Below the pieces are notes generated by a model that made no database searches, was not told the origin of the DNA, and was given only the letters and a program-made list of their open reading frames with translations. The position numbers and the translations under genes are program-made. Positions 32,690 to 43,490 of a stretch of DNA of 64,000 nucleotides are shown piece by piece. The DNA comes from Lactifluus volemus (taxonomy: Eukaryota > Basidiomycota > Agaricomycetes > Russulales > Russulaceae): assembly GCA_022376515.1 (NCBI GenBank), contig WTXI01000174.1:1-64000 (forward strand), written 5' to 3'. How positions within the stretch are numbered: the first letter of the stretch is position 1; each line of letters starts with the position of its first letter.

Positions 32690-33450
32690 TTGAACGATTC
32701 ACTATCACTGCAGTCACGATACAGTATGGCAGGCGGTGGACTGTGACAGAGTGATCGGCATTCTGACCCGCAGCGATGAATAACTCTATGTCTTGTCCCT
32801 CGAGCTCATCTCTCCAACACTTGCCAGTAAGGTAGAGATTCTGAAGTTCAGGTAACACCTCGTTTGTGTCCTGGAAGCGAAGATGCGATGAACGATACGA
32901 CAAACGGCTGTATGTCGCTAGACAAACGCAGGGTCCGAACAGAAGTGAAGAGTGCCAGCCACTCAGAATTTGTCCCTCACATCCTCCAATTCTTCAAGCT
33001 TGTCGTCCAACGTTGAAAAATAACCGTCGCTCCTGATTTCAAGCTCCATAACACTGGGAAGTAGAGAGGACAGGGTGCATATTTGTGCCATAGATGCGGC
33101 TTGGTAACCTCGCACATATTGCATGAAACCCAGCTCAAGCGTTTTGGAAGCATCTGTTTCCACTGACTGATAGAGTCGGATGCCGACGCTAAACCGCGCA
33201 CGATGGGCCCGGGCCGGAGTGAGTGATGACTTATGGGATGTCAAACACGTGCGGCTCGTACTCGTACACCATCGAGAGAGATTCGAGTTGAGGAACGTCA
33301 ACCTGAGAAAGGAGGTTCTCTGAGTACTCCTTGACACTGTGATCATGAAATGTAAGACTCCGGAGGAGAGCGCGTGTGAGCGGGGGTGCAAGTCGGATCT
33401 CTCCGGGTTGTTTGAACCCGATTTCGAGGCACGTGAGCTTGGTCACCGCG
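32690..33450 (-). pseudogene. F-box gene relic 7 (C-terminal half, frameshifted)
   Basis: Counterpart of the intact gene at 10.9-12.4 kb. Minus-strand pieces include LTRALLRSLTFHDHSVKEYSENLLSQ (33.35 kb, shown in part), QMLPKRLSW-type frame-shifted segments near 33.1 kb and VLPELQNLYLTGKCWRDELE near 32.85 kb. There are several frame changes and small deletions. Homology stops abruptly at about 33450, so the F-box and first LRRs are missing. The block beyond belongs to the 3' flank of the next gene, which looks like an unequal-exchange breakpoint. Confidence 0.8.
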
Positions 33451-33479
33451 AGACTCGGCGCGAGTTGGACCGCTGGCGG

Positions 33480-33686
33480 CAACACTTGCCTGAATGCCAG
33501 CTACTTCCGAGCTACGTATACTCAAGTTGGCACACTTGTTGTCACGTCTCACCAAAAGCGGAAATGCTACACAGTTTGGAGGATAAACAACTGATAGAAC
33601 GTAAAGATGGCATTTCTTGTAGATGGCACTGGGCGCGAAGTCAGTAAGGATAGAAGAACACATTTCATTTGCAGCTCTATTAGCAA
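33480..33686 (-). repeat. Conserved 3' flanking block, copy 3
   Basis: 3' flank of locus 8. It contains GGCACTGGGCGCGAAGTCAG and the TTGCAGCTCTA core, and the TGTCACGTCTCAC segment also seen at 38.65 kb. Confidence 0.6.
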
Positions 33687-35221
33687 TCAAGGGCGTAGCA
33701 GGCGGTGGACGGCAATAGGGTGACCGGAATGCTGACGTGCAGCGATGAATCGATCTATGGCTTGCTCCTCGAGTTCGTCCTGCCAATGCCAGTAAAGGTA
33801 GAGATTTTGAAGTTCAGGTAATAACTCGGTCACACTTTCCCCAGTGTGTCCTTGCAGCGAAGATATGACAAACGACCGTATCTTGCCAGTCAAACGCAAG
33901 GTCCGAACAGCAGTGAATGGCTGGAGAAGTACCGGCCATGCAGGATCGTCCATCAGGACCTCCAAATCGTCACCGTCCCAGTCGGAACCGAAACTGTCGC
34001 TTTGAAGGTTAAGCTCTATAATGCTGGAAAGGATAGACAAAGACTGGGTGGATATCTGTGCCATAGACGAGACTTGTTGAACTGGCGCGTCCTTTTCCTC
34101 CATGACTTCCATAGAGAAGGGAGCACCGTCACCATCTACCCATTCGCCCGCGGAGTCTGATTCGTAAAGTCTGATATTGACATCATGGAGACCAAGGTAC
34201 ACGTCTGCACGATGGTATGGCCCGAGTGTGAGTGACTGAGAAACTCGGATGACTTGTCGGATGTTGATGTGAGGCCCGAAGAATTGGACCGAGAAATGTT
34301 TGAGTTGGGGAGCATCTATCCGAGAAAGGAGATCCTCCAGGTATTCATTGTCACCATGAAATCGGAAATCTGTGAGAGCAGGGAGGAGAGCGCGTGTGAC
34401 CGGCGGCGGGCCTTGGACTGTTCCGGATCGTTCAAACTGGATGGAAAGGTGTGTGAGACTTGTCAGAGCGGAGAGGCCTGTAATCATTGCCTCGGGTGAA
34501 ATGTAACCAATACTGGGAATGTCGGGTGAATTTCGAAGCCAGAGCTCGGAAAGGTCGTTGGAAGATAAAAGAAGCCGAGGAAAGGTCGGAAATGGAAAGC
34601 CATCCAAAATGAGTGATCGTAGACGTGGGGCGGATCCACCTAAGATCATATCGGGAAGCACTGGCGGATCCTCGTCCCGGCGACTCAACAGGTGGAGACT
34701 TGTCAGTGCAGGAAACGGCTTCTGCATCAATGTGGCCAGTCTCAGATATTCTGAGTATGACCTTCCCACATCGAGAGTGATTTTGCATATGCGGTCATGA
34801 TGCTCGAGTGCGGCCATGATGTCATCCCCAATATTGCCAGCTGGACTGTAAGAACAAATTTCGATAGGAAAGGGTGGCCAGACATCCAACATCTCTCTCA
34901 CATGTCTACGATCCGTGCAGTAAAGTCGTAGATCGAGGCCGAGTGGGGATGAAAATATCACATATCGCCATCGTTGGCATACGTGCACCAATATATGCCA
35001 TTCCCTTTGCCATACCCACGATCGCACGAATATCCGGTCCATGATATCCGCTCGGCAGAAGTCGAAGATCTCTAGGAGGACTTCATCTGGTAATACATTG
35101 ATTGTCACACATGGCGAGATTTCGCCTGGGTCACACAGGTGGGTGATTATCGTGGGCGTTAAGAAAAAGACATACGGTTCTTTCCTGTAGCATTTGACAC
35201 GCCTTTTATGCCTTTCCACAT
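33687..35221 (-). CDS. F-box/LRR-like protein (locus 8), intact
   Basis: A 494-residue protein from complement(33687..35125, 35176..35221). The 50-nt intron is GTATGT..CAG in phase 1 and exon 1 starts MWKGIKGVSNATG. An unspliced frame is open through the intron and upstream, but the phase-1 junction matches the other family members, so the spliced model is preferred. The F-box is LPDEVLLEIFDFCRADIMD with HVCQRWRYVIFSSPLGLDL. LRR-like strands (PRLRSLILDGFPFPTFPRLL, NDLSELWLRNSPD) and the C-terminal AIDRFIAARQHSGHPIAVHR follow. It is closest to loci 5 and 10. It also serves as the reference for dissecting the insertions in locus 5. Confidence 0.85.
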
Positions 35222-35646
35222 TATAGGTCTTCAAGTTAGAAAGGTCGAACACCGGAGATTCCAACTGTTTGATTAAAACTCGAGGAGAACTGATGCACTT
35301 TCGGTTAAGTCCGATTGAAAGTTACAAGGTCAGTGAGAGGAATTGGCGTGGCGATGTAGTTTTTTGACGGCCAATCGGTTCAGTTTCGTCACGTGCGGCG
35401 GCAGACTCCGGCCTTGGACCCCGGAGCGCACGTGGCATTCGGCGCTCGCCCCGGGATCGAGATTTTCTCGCAGGCTGTGGACACCAGCCCGTGATTGATA
35501 CTTTCTCACAACTCGTAAAACTTGTCGTTGCAACGACTGCTGTAATAACTCAAGCATTCGTGGTTGTTGCAACAACTAACATTTCTAACTGTAAGTATCG
35601 TTGCAAGACCATCCTGCTTCCAACTGCCAATGGATGTTGCACCAAA
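35222..35646. other. Intergenic between F-box locus 8 and the kinase-like gene
   Basis: Presumed promoter of locus 8 and 3' flank of the kinase-like gene. The part at 35.33-35.48 kb resembles 40.45-40.62 kb upstream of locus 10 (AGTGAGAGGAATTGGCGTGG, CGGCCAATCGGTTCAG), so the two upstream regions are duplicated with the genes. Confidence 0.5.
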
Positions 35647-36707
35647 TCAGCCGCATTGCCTGGAACAAAGTGGTCTGAACACTTCGTCGAACCATTGCAA
35701 ACGCTTCTCAGCATTCTGAATGTCTCTCGCCTCCCGTTCCCCGCAACCTTCTGGGAACTCTAAATATATAATCACTCCAACTTTCATGGCGTCTACGACA
35801 TAATCTTTAAGATCAGCGTCAAGGTTCGCCGTAAAGGCATTCCAGAACGAAGTTGCTACCATCGTAGACCCGGGCTCGTCAGGACAATCGACTCGGTCTC
35901 GGTTGATCACAGACATGTAGCGGATCTGAGCGCCATCGATACCGAAAGGAAGATACCTCGAGAGGTCCCAGTCCAATATTCCGATCAGTCGAGGTGGCCC
36001 CTGACTCGCAATGAGCATCTGAAGTTCTGGTTCAGGCAGTGATGACGGGTTCATGAAGGTCTGCTCACGTTCGTCGCATTGAGATCCACATGGGAAAGAG
36101 AAAGGGGGAGTTTCTTGAGATTAGGAGCGATCGAGATGAGTTCTTCGACGCTTCGACGCAGTGCAAGTCGGTCTGATGGAATGTTTTCGCGCAGCACAGT
36201 TTGAAGGCGCGGGATGATGTAAGATTCAACGACCTCCGAGGAGTCTGGGCCAACGATACAACGAGATAACGCCTCTCCAAGTTGGCCAGCGATTGTAGCG
36301 TCTTCATCCCAGGCGCCTGGCCAGGCTCCCAGGGCTGAATTCCACATTGATCCGTCGATGTAGTTCATGATGTATACATGAGTAGAAACAGAGATATCTG
36401 TGCTCTTCTTCTTGATAGTTGGAACCAGGGTTCCCAATTTCTCTGCAAACACGCTCAGGGGACAAGTGTATATTATAGCAAAGAAAGACGTACGGCGTGC
36501 TAACTCATAGAGGGACAAGTCTAGTGGAGTGTCTCGAAACTGGACGATGACGTTAGACTGGTCTTCTAATTTCACGATGTAGGTCTGGCTAAAATAGCCT
36601 TGCTCATCGTGCAGGCGGCAAGATACACTTGGAATATCACAATGAGCGTGGGCTATTGTTTCTGCAAGATCGATGAAGTCCGGTTCTGAACTGGATGGAG
36701 CAGACAT
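35647..36707 (-). CDS. Kinase-like protein with aminoglycoside phosphotransferase (APH) fold
   Basis: A model of three exons, complement(35647..36018, 36069..36442, 36494..36707), gives 319 residues. Introns are 51 nt (GTACGT..CAG, phase 1) and 50 nt (GTGAGC..CAG, phase 0). The catalytic loop LSHVDLNATN (HxDxxxxN) is assembled right at the second splice junction and is followed by GILDWDLSRYLPFG, whose Asp corresponds to the metal-binding DxD/DFG position. Upstream, QTYIVKLED and VIVQFRD form the nucleotide-binding strands. Fungal APH-domain proteins phosphorylate small molecules, mostly unknown ones. It is the only gene of this type in the window and is embedded in the F-box cluster. The catalytic residues look intact. 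Confidence 0.75.
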
Positions 36708-37439
36708 GATGGAGGTGCGTGTCGAAAATAAACCAAATATGGATATATTAAACTTATTCTTCGTTTCCTGGACTGGTCCCGTCGGAAGGGAGGAGGATGT
36801 TAAGGTGGCAAGCGTGACAGCGCACGCGGTGCATGTATGCCATCCTAAGTTACTTACCGCGTCACACCACTAGTTATCTAATTTGTAACAAAAGTGCTGT
36901 CAGCTTATAATAAAAGCAGTAGACGGAAAGCCCATAGTACTGCAGAGGAACTCGGATTAGGCCCCGACCGTGTTCAAGTTAGCTCAACGTGGACCGGCGC
37001 CTACATCGAGTAAGGTTTAGAAGGCCTGTGCGGTCCTCACACAGTATCTTATATGGCGCAGCTTTTTACTTGTCCGTTCAAATGTAGTATGCATCCGTGA
37101 TGACAGAAGTCTCTCAACGTGGCATTCGAACCAGAGATTAGTCCGCTGGCTCACTAACTGGCCTTAACAAATGGTAAACCTGTCAGGAAAAATCCACCAT
37201 CGATATTTGCGCTTGGCGGCATCATCTCCACCAACTGAACGGCCCCATCGACATATACCCACAATTGAGTTAAATGGCTCGTAGCACCTCGATTTTGAGG
37301 TGTTACGAAGCCTTTAAGCCCATCCCTCGGCCCATATGCAGAATAGAGTGACACCCTCTATGCCCACAAAGCATCCTCTCGTCCGGGTAGCGCCACAAAC
37401 GGGACGTCAGAAAACCAGTGTCCCGAGATACAGTAACGG
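36708..37439. other. Upstream of the kinase-like gene, with dispersed gene fragments
   Basis: 36.78-37.00 kb resembles 40.75-40.92 kb in the same orientation (AAGCGTGACAGCGCAC, TAACAAAAGTG, CGGATTAGGCC). From 36993 to 37175 it is an inverted copy of 41375-41556, and GCGCCACAAACGGGACGTCA near 37.39 kb is inverted at about 41.17-41.19 kb. No intact gene is present; the inverted part holds the tail of the unrecognised family described at 41.4-42.2 kb. Confidence 0.5.
36993..37175 (+). repeat. Inverted-repeat partner of 41375-41556
   Basis: Shares GGCCTGTGCGG, GGCGCAGCTTTTTACTT and GTGGCATTCGAACCAG with the reverse complement of 41375-41556. The right part (TGGCATTCGAACC.. and GCTCACTAACTGGCC) resembles a tRNA-like pair of internal promoter boxes on the minus strand, but pairing of an anticodon stem is poor. 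Confidence 0.55.
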
Positions 37440-37990
37440 CTAAATCTCACTTTTCGCACGGCCAAATGGCCCGAGCGTGACTAAGTGAAAGATGCCTTTT
37501 CGGATGTCGGGATGATTCCCAACGAAGTTGATCGTGGTAGAGTTGGGAAGCATCAATGCGAGCCACGAGGTCCTCCAAGTATTCGTTGACACCACGAAAT
37601 CTGTGAGCGCGGGGAGGAGAGCACGTGTGAGTGGGTGGCGAACCTTGGACTTGAATCGTTTCGGATCCTTCATTGAGCTCGATGCGAAGGAGTACGAGCC
37701 TGGTCAGGGCGGAGAGGCCTATGAGTCAACGTGTGGATCGAGACAGAGAGGATGACATATCGCTATCATTCAGTTAGCACACGTGCGCCAAACTTGCCCT
37801 AACTTTTGCCAGCCCTAGCCACAAATCTGGCCCACTGGCATTCGTGGAAGTCACACGGCAGAAGTCGAAGATTTTTAGAAGGATTTTATCAAGAGCTCTG
37901 TGATCGTCACGCCACACGCGTGAAATCTCCAAGTCAGCTAGGACAAACGGTACTAGTATAGTGATTAAATTGAAGGGCCGCAAGTAAAGG
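37440..37990 (-). pseudogene. F-box gene relic 9, internally deleted
   Basis: The N-terminal piece at 37774-37983 reads LDKILLKIFDFCRVTSTN, then LAKVRASLAHVC. The piece at 37440-37673 reads PLTRALLPALTDFVVSTN and LVTLGPFGRAK, from the middle of the family protein. At about 37720-37740 the DNA jumps from the LRR region straight to the post-F-box region (GGATCGAGACAGAGAGG), so roughly 450 bp are deleted, and the C-terminal third is absent. Confidence 0.75.
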
Positions 37991-38640
37991 GGAAAGAAAA
38001 CGAGCGGCGCGAGAAGAGGTTAAGTGAGATCACACGAGATGAAGAGGGGAAAACAAAAGGACAGATTAAAACTCCCTCTGCAACACTATGCATTCGAAGT
38101 ATTTAAGTGTATGTCCATAGTAACTAGTATCCTAGCTACTGATTGCAATATTAGATCAATAAACGATAAAACGCAGAAGTGGAAAGTGTAAAACACCTCG
38201 GTGTAACAACCGGGCGCGCTCGATCCGAGATCGAGACTTCGGGCTCATGAAACTTGAGCCTATGCCTCGTACCTATCGTAGCTAATAAAAATGGTCAATG
38301 TAAGTGAGAATCGAGAAGGGGTATAGTAAAAACGGCTCGGGCGATCGCCCCCAACGGGGAGCGTCGTTATCCTCACCGTGCTGCCCTCGGCCTGCCTGTG
38401 ACAACGGCAAGTGAGTCATCGGGCTCCTCTGGCCTGCCACGGCCATATCCCCCACTGCACTATCGCCCTGCAGCTCCCCTCTAATCGGAGATGCATTCCA
38501 ACATAGTAAATGCTCGTTGTGACTTGGGGTGTAAGCAAAACATTAATTCCGTCACGTTCGTCCGCTTTGGAGGGTCATCTACTATGATCAGAGAATATTC
38601 GAGGAGCGCCAAAGGTTCTGAGTACACCCCACTCAAGTTG
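37991..38640. other. Intergenic, no gene recognised
   Basis: Contains TGTAACAACCGGGCGCG at 38.2 kb and a GC-rich stretch at 38.33-38.48 kb with inverted-looking CTCGG/CCGAG motifs. I see no coding homology. It could hold part of another repeat, but no boundaries can be shown. Confidence 0.3.
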
Positions 38641-38812
38641 GTCACACTTATTGTCACGTGTCACTAGTACAAGCGGAAATGCTACACAGTTTGGAGGCAT
38701 AAACAACTGATGGAAGATAAAGATGTATATCTTGTAGATGACACCGGGCGCGAAGTCAGTAAGGATAGAAAAACACATTTCATTTGCAGCTCTAATAGCA
38801 ATCACCATAGCT
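38641..38812 (-). repeat. Conserved 3' flanking block, copy 4
   Basis: 3' flank of locus 10, with CTTGTAGATGACACCGGGCG and TTGCAGCTCTAATAGCAATC. It is very similar to the copy at 33.6 kb. Confidence 0.6.
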
Positions 38813-40329
38813 TCAAGTACGACGTTGTGGCAAGCGGTGGACAGCAATAGGGTGATCAGAAAGCTGACGTGCAGCGATGAATCGATCTATGGCTGGCTCC
38901 TGAATTTTGTCTTGCCAATGACTTTGGAAGAGGTAGATATTTTGAAGTTCAGGTAACAGCTCGGTGACACCTTCCCCAGTGTGTCCTTGCAGCGAAGATA
39001 TGACAAACGACCGTATCTCGCCAGACAAACGCAAGGTCCGAACGGCAGTGAACGGTTGGAAAAGTACCGGCCATGCAAGATTGTCCATCAGGACCTCCAA
39101 ATTGTGACCGGTCCAGCGGTCGAATCTGTCGCCTCGGATGTCAAGATATGTAACGCTGGAAAGGATAGGCAAAGACTGGGTGCATATCTGTGCCATAGAC
39201 AAAACTTGTTGACCTGGCACGTCCTCGTCCTCCATGATTACCAAATAGAAGGGAGCACTGTCTGCCAATTCGTCCACGGACTCTGATTCGTAAAGTGTGA
39301 TGTTGGCGTCATAGGGACCAAGGTGCACGTGTGCACGTTTGAATGGCCTGAGTGTGAGTGACTGAGAGACTCGGATGACTTGTCGGATGTTGATATGAGG
39401 CCCGAATAATTGGGCCGAGAAACGTTTGAGTTGGGGAGCATCTATTCGAGAAAGGAGGTCCTCCAGGTATTCACTGACACCACGAAATTGGAAATATGTT
39501 AGAGCAGGGAGGAGAGCGCGTGTGACCGGCGGTGGACCTTGGACTGTTCCGGATCGTCCAAACTTAAACTCGATGAGAAGGGCTGTGAGACATGTCAGGG
39601 CGGAGAGGCCTGTGACCATTGCCTCGGGTGAAATGTAGCCAATATCGGGAATATCGGGAATATTGTGGAGCCAGAGTTCGGAAAGGTCGTTGGAAGATAA
39701 AAGAAGTCGAGGAAAGGTCAGAAATGGAAAGCCATTCAAACTGACTGATCGTAGACGTGGGGCGGATCCACCTAAGATCCCATCGGAGAGCACCAGTGGA
39801 TTCCCATGCCGGTGAAGGGATACTAGTTGGAGACTTGTCAGTGCAGGGAACGGCTTCTGTATCAATGTGGCCAGTCTCGGATCTTCTGAGTGTGATTTTG
39901 CCAGGCTGAGACTGATTTGGCATATGCGGTCATGGTGCTCGAGTGCGGCCATGACATCATCCCCAATCTTCTCACTGTAAGAACAAATTTCGATGGGAAA
40001 GGGCGGCCAGACATCCAACATCTCTCTCACGTGTCCAGTATCTGTGCAGTAAAGGCGTAGATCGAGGCCGAGTGGGGATGAAAATATCACATATCGCCAT
40101 CTTTGGCATACGTGCACAAATGTATGCCATTCCGTTTGCCATTCCCACGATCGCACGATTATCTGGTCCATGATAGCCGCTCGGCAGAAGTCGAAGATTT
40201 CTAGGAGGACTTCATCTGGTAACGTATTGATTGTCACACGTGGCGAGATTTGGCCTGAATCACACAGGTGAGTGATTATCGTGGACACTAAGAAAAAGAC
40301 GTACGGTTCTTTCCTGTAGCATTTGACAT
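38813..40329 (-). CDS. F-box/LRR-like protein (locus 10), intact
   Basis: A 488-residue protein from complement(38813..40254, 40305..40329). Exon 1 encodes MSNATGKN and the 50-nt intron (GTACGT..CAG) is in phase 1. An unspliced frame of 647 codons starts much further upstream, but its first 150 residues have no counterpart in the paralogues and read through the intron, so it is taken as fortuitous. The F-box is LPDEVLLEIFDFCRAAIMDQ. The body matches loci 5 and 8 (PRLRSVSLNGFPFLTFPRLL, LPELQNIYLFQSHW) and ends HPIAVHRLPQRRT. An upstream in-frame ACG stands where locus 8 has its ATG. Confidence 0.85.
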
Positions 40330-41374
40330 GCCTTTTTTGCCTTTCCGCGTTATAGCTAGAAAGGCCGAACACCAGAGATTTCAACTGGTGAGAGTCTGAT
40401 TGGAACTCGAAGAGAACTGATGCACTTTCGGGTAGGTATGGAAAGTTACAAGGCCAGTGAGGGATTTGGCGTGGCGATGCAGTTCTTTGACGGCCAATCG
40501 GTTCAGGTTCGTCACGTGCGGTGGCAAATTCCGGCCTAAAAGACGGCCTTGGATGCCGGAGCGCACGTTGCATTTGCCGCTCACGGGCTCGTTTCCCAGG
40601 CTTGGGCCGCCTTTTGTGGTTCCGCGGTGCACAAATCTCAGCAGACATATCGATAGATAATTCGCACCTGCACTCTCCCAAGCACTGGGAATGTATGCTG
40701 CGGTAGATGTAGTTTCTCTTGAGGATAATACTTCTTTCACTGGCACATCTGGTCAAGCGTGACAGCGCACAGCTACTTACCCCATCACACCGCTAGATAT
40801 CTTAGTTGTAACAAAAGTGTTGTCAGCTTTTGATAAGAGCAATATAAGGTAGGCCTGCCGTAGTACTGCAGAAGACTCGGATTAGGCCTCGACTGTACTG
40901 AGTTGGCTGGGTGCTGCCGGACCAGTTCCAATGGTTTCTACTGTATTTCTGATCTGCCATATCATCAAGCATAGCAGAAGGTAACAATCTCAAAATGCTT
41001 CCCTAACGCTGACGACGACGACAACGTGCCAGGGCACATCAACTTTCCCCACCTCTCCCACATGCCTCTGCGCAAGTCTGGCCGAATACTTGGGTCCCGT
41101 GTTGAGTTTACCAACCGAGACCAGAATGAGCACCGGGCACATGACGCTCCATATCTCGGCATGACTTTCTGACGTCCCGTTTGTGGCGCGCTATTCACCG
41201 GACGGGAGCGCGAGTTTCGATCTTTTTATTGCTAAGGTTATTTTGACGGTGATGGCGCGGTTGTGGGATTACAGAGTGTCGCACCACTCGGTAGATGTGC
41301 CGAGGGATCTCGATGGGGCCGTTGGTGGAGATGAGTCGATGAGGCCTCGTGAATATTGATGACGAATTTGTCCT
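40330..41374. other. Intergenic upstream of locus 10
   Basis: The first 500 bp resemble the upstream regions of locus 8 and of the kinase-like gene. From about 41165 the inverted block shared with 37.2-37.4 kb begins (TTCTGACGTCCCGTTTGTGG). No complete gene seen. Confidence 0.45.
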
Positions 41375-42190
41375 TACTATTTGTTAAGGCTAGTTAATGG
41401 GCCAGCGGACCACAATCCCTGGTTCGAATGCCACATTGAGGGACTTCTGTCATCACGAATGTATGCTACACCTGAATGGACAAAGTAAAAGCTGCGCCTG
41501 ATAATATACTGTGCGAGGGCCGCACAGGCATTCCGGTCCATACCTGTAACCGATGCAGGCGCCACCCAGCTTGACATCCACGTCCTTGGGAAAGACCAGT
41601 CATGCGTGTACGATCCCATTAGCAAGAATAGTTGTGCCTGAAACATACATTTTCGTGCCTTCAATTGTCACATTGCGCAGTACCTCAGGCCCAGGCCAAG
41701 CAGGAGGCGCACTCCCAGGGAATTTCGTGTGGGCAGGTCGAGATGGGATCGTGATGGTCGATTCCAAATAAGTGGTTAGAGAAGATAGGGATCGGAGACA
41801 AAGTATTGGAGGCAACATTTGGCAGGGATAATTGTCGAGAGGATAAAGAGTAAGAATCATTGGTATTACGTCGATGGTAAGATTTTGGGCACCACTGGCA
41901 GAGAATATCGAAAGATGGGTGAGGTGGTCTAGACCAGAGAATGGTAGGGGTAGTCCATCGACCCAACCCAGAGAATGAAGGGTGGGCAGGCAAGGAAAAA
42001 AAAGGATTGTCAAGGTTGCAAAGGAACGGTACTGAAAGGAGAATGTAAAACATACTTTCTATATGATGTCGAATGGCAAGGTTCAAGTTTGAGCTAAGGG
42101 CACTTCTCCATGTGGAACTAATGGGCCACCGTCACGCCAGCTTTCGCGTTCGAATGGTGATACTCCTTGCGGAATTAGGTATCACGTGAT
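41375..42190 (-). pseudogene. Fragment of an unrecognised gene family (family U)
   Basis: Minus-strand reading gives LPLPFSGLDHLTHLSIFSAS, then PGPEVLRNVTIEGTKMYVSG, TTILANGIVHA, a stop, and, after it in the same frame, FPKDVDVKLGGACIGYRYGP. Further fragments of this family lie at 36993-37130 (plus) and 61.6-62.1 kb (minus; ISDLDHLAQFSV-like and LHGGPLRDATW). A likely intron (GTATGTTTTAC..) separates the parts near 42.05 kb. I do not recognise the family; the VTIEGTKMYVSG..LANG pattern is loosely like a beta-sandwich of the LEA/DUF3712 type. In-frame stops show that it is not functional. Confidence 0.45.
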
Positions 42191-42376
42191 TGAAACCATA
42201 ATGACGTGCCCCATTTTCATGTTACTACCACAAACACAAATAATGTTCCATTACCTCTACTAGTAGCAGTAGACCGAATCCACCCCTCAAACAGATGCAT
42301 GATGATTTTTTTTCTAAATTGTACTACTGTGAACATGTTCTTGGCCGCGACAATGTGAGACGAACAAGGTCTGATA

Positions 42377-43312
42377 TGTTACGGTTATGCGGGCCGCCCG
42401 GCCCATTTCTTACTGTTTTCCGTCTGATTTTCGACTTGTGTTGTGACCTAGGATCCCTTTCCTTGGCCAGCCCCTTCTGTTCCGCTTCTAGGGGCTGTGC
42501 GTCGCCGTTTTGGACGTGTATTTGACTCAGGCATCATGACTCAAATCTTGAGTCAGCGTTCTTGACTCAGATCTTGAGTCAGACGCACTGAGTCAGTTCT
42601 TGAGTCATCAGAACTGACTCAGGTCCTTAGTCAATAGTCTTGACTTCGCTACTGTACTGTGACCTTTGTAGGATAGTTGACTGGCCCTCTGTACGCATAA
42701 ATAGGGCCCTGTAGACGAGCTAAAGCCCCAGCTTCAGCTTCGTCTAGAATCGCAGTTCATTGTCTCCTGCTCACACTCGCATCGCATCTTCCTCCTCTCT
42801 TCTTGTGAATCCCCTCTTCGTACCTTGATCTAGGTACTTCGCGCCACAATCAGACATCTGTGAACTTGTTCCATTTCTGTGCAACAAGTCCCCAGACGCC
42901 TGAACCCTAATACGAACGCGCTGTGAGAAGTAGTCCCCACTTCTCACCCCGCGTCCGCCCTCGAACCTTAGTTCAACCTCCCACGAGTGTCCTTGGAAGG
43001 CGAGCATCTCTTGCATTCCAAATACACTCGCGCCTGTGTTGCGGTTGAACCTACACATCGTCATTAACCCATCTGCCACCGTCTATCCCTTTTGGGAACG
43101 GTAACTCCGACCATCGCGTGCGCCGGTCCGCTAGTCCGTCTCGCGCGACACAGACACCCAGAGTTCGCACAGTCAAGTCTACTCCACACAGGACCTTGCC
43201 TGCGCGTGCTAGAATCGACTATTTGGTGTTGCTAGCCTTGTCCGACTCGCCACAGCAAATAGCCAACCAGAACGACGCTCACTTCGAGCCACGGTCCCTG
43301 CGAACCGTGACA
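42377..43312 (+). mobile_element. Solo LTR, family B, copy 3 (936 bp)
   Basis: Exact same length and ends as copies 1 and 2. CTGATA stands on both sides (42371-42376 and 43313-43318), a 6-bp match where the other copies have 5. The sequence around it is homologous to about 29.86-29.96 kb, which lacks the LTR (TTTGATGTGCCGATGC). Confidence 0.92.
42523..42621 (+). promoter_or_regulatory. TGA(C/G)TCA array in LTR B copy 3
   Basis: The same eight sites with the same alternating 14/12-nt spacing as copies 1 and 2, including the degenerate ninth site. The array is thus a fixed property of the family and not a local duplication. Confidence 0.82.
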
Positions 43313-43318
43313 CTGATA

Positions 43319-43490
43319 TGTCGATGCTAAAAGAATTTCATGGGCTAGAAACAGAAAATGCAGCAGAGTTTGAAGGCAGAAAGCAACTGGCGTCATAAAG
43401 TAAAGATGGCATATGTTGTAGACGACACCTGGTGCGAAGTTAGTAAATATAGAAGAATACGTGACAGCGCCAATCAACTTGCCTACTAGT
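43319..43490 (-). repeat. Conserved 3' flanking block, copy 5 (diverged)
   Basis: 3' flank of locus 11. It keeps GTAAAGATGGCATATGTTG and GTGCGAAGTTAGTAAATATA but is more diverged than the other four copies, in line with the greater divergence of the gene. Confidence 0.5.

Noticed and set aside
35330..35620. A possible small gene with CXXC-like residues upstream of F-box locus 8
   Set aside because: Short frames on both strands lack homology to anything recognised, and the region is duplicated promoter DNA also found upstream of locus 10.
38813..40756. A 647-residue F-box protein starting at 40756
   Set aside because: The first 150 or so residues have no counterpart in paralogues and read through a 50-nt intron with conserved ends and phase. 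The start at 40329 is preferred.
41375..41500. A tRNA gene
   Set aside because: A- and B-box-like words are present, but the anticodon stem and acceptor stem do not pair convincingly and the B box departs from consensus.
43118..43330. Short ORFs with RATQTPRVRTVKSTPHRTLP repeated at 25.8, 28.7 and 43.1 kb
   Set aside because: They lie at the 3' end of LTR B in all copies and run out of the LTR into different flanks; they reflect repeat identity and not a gene.
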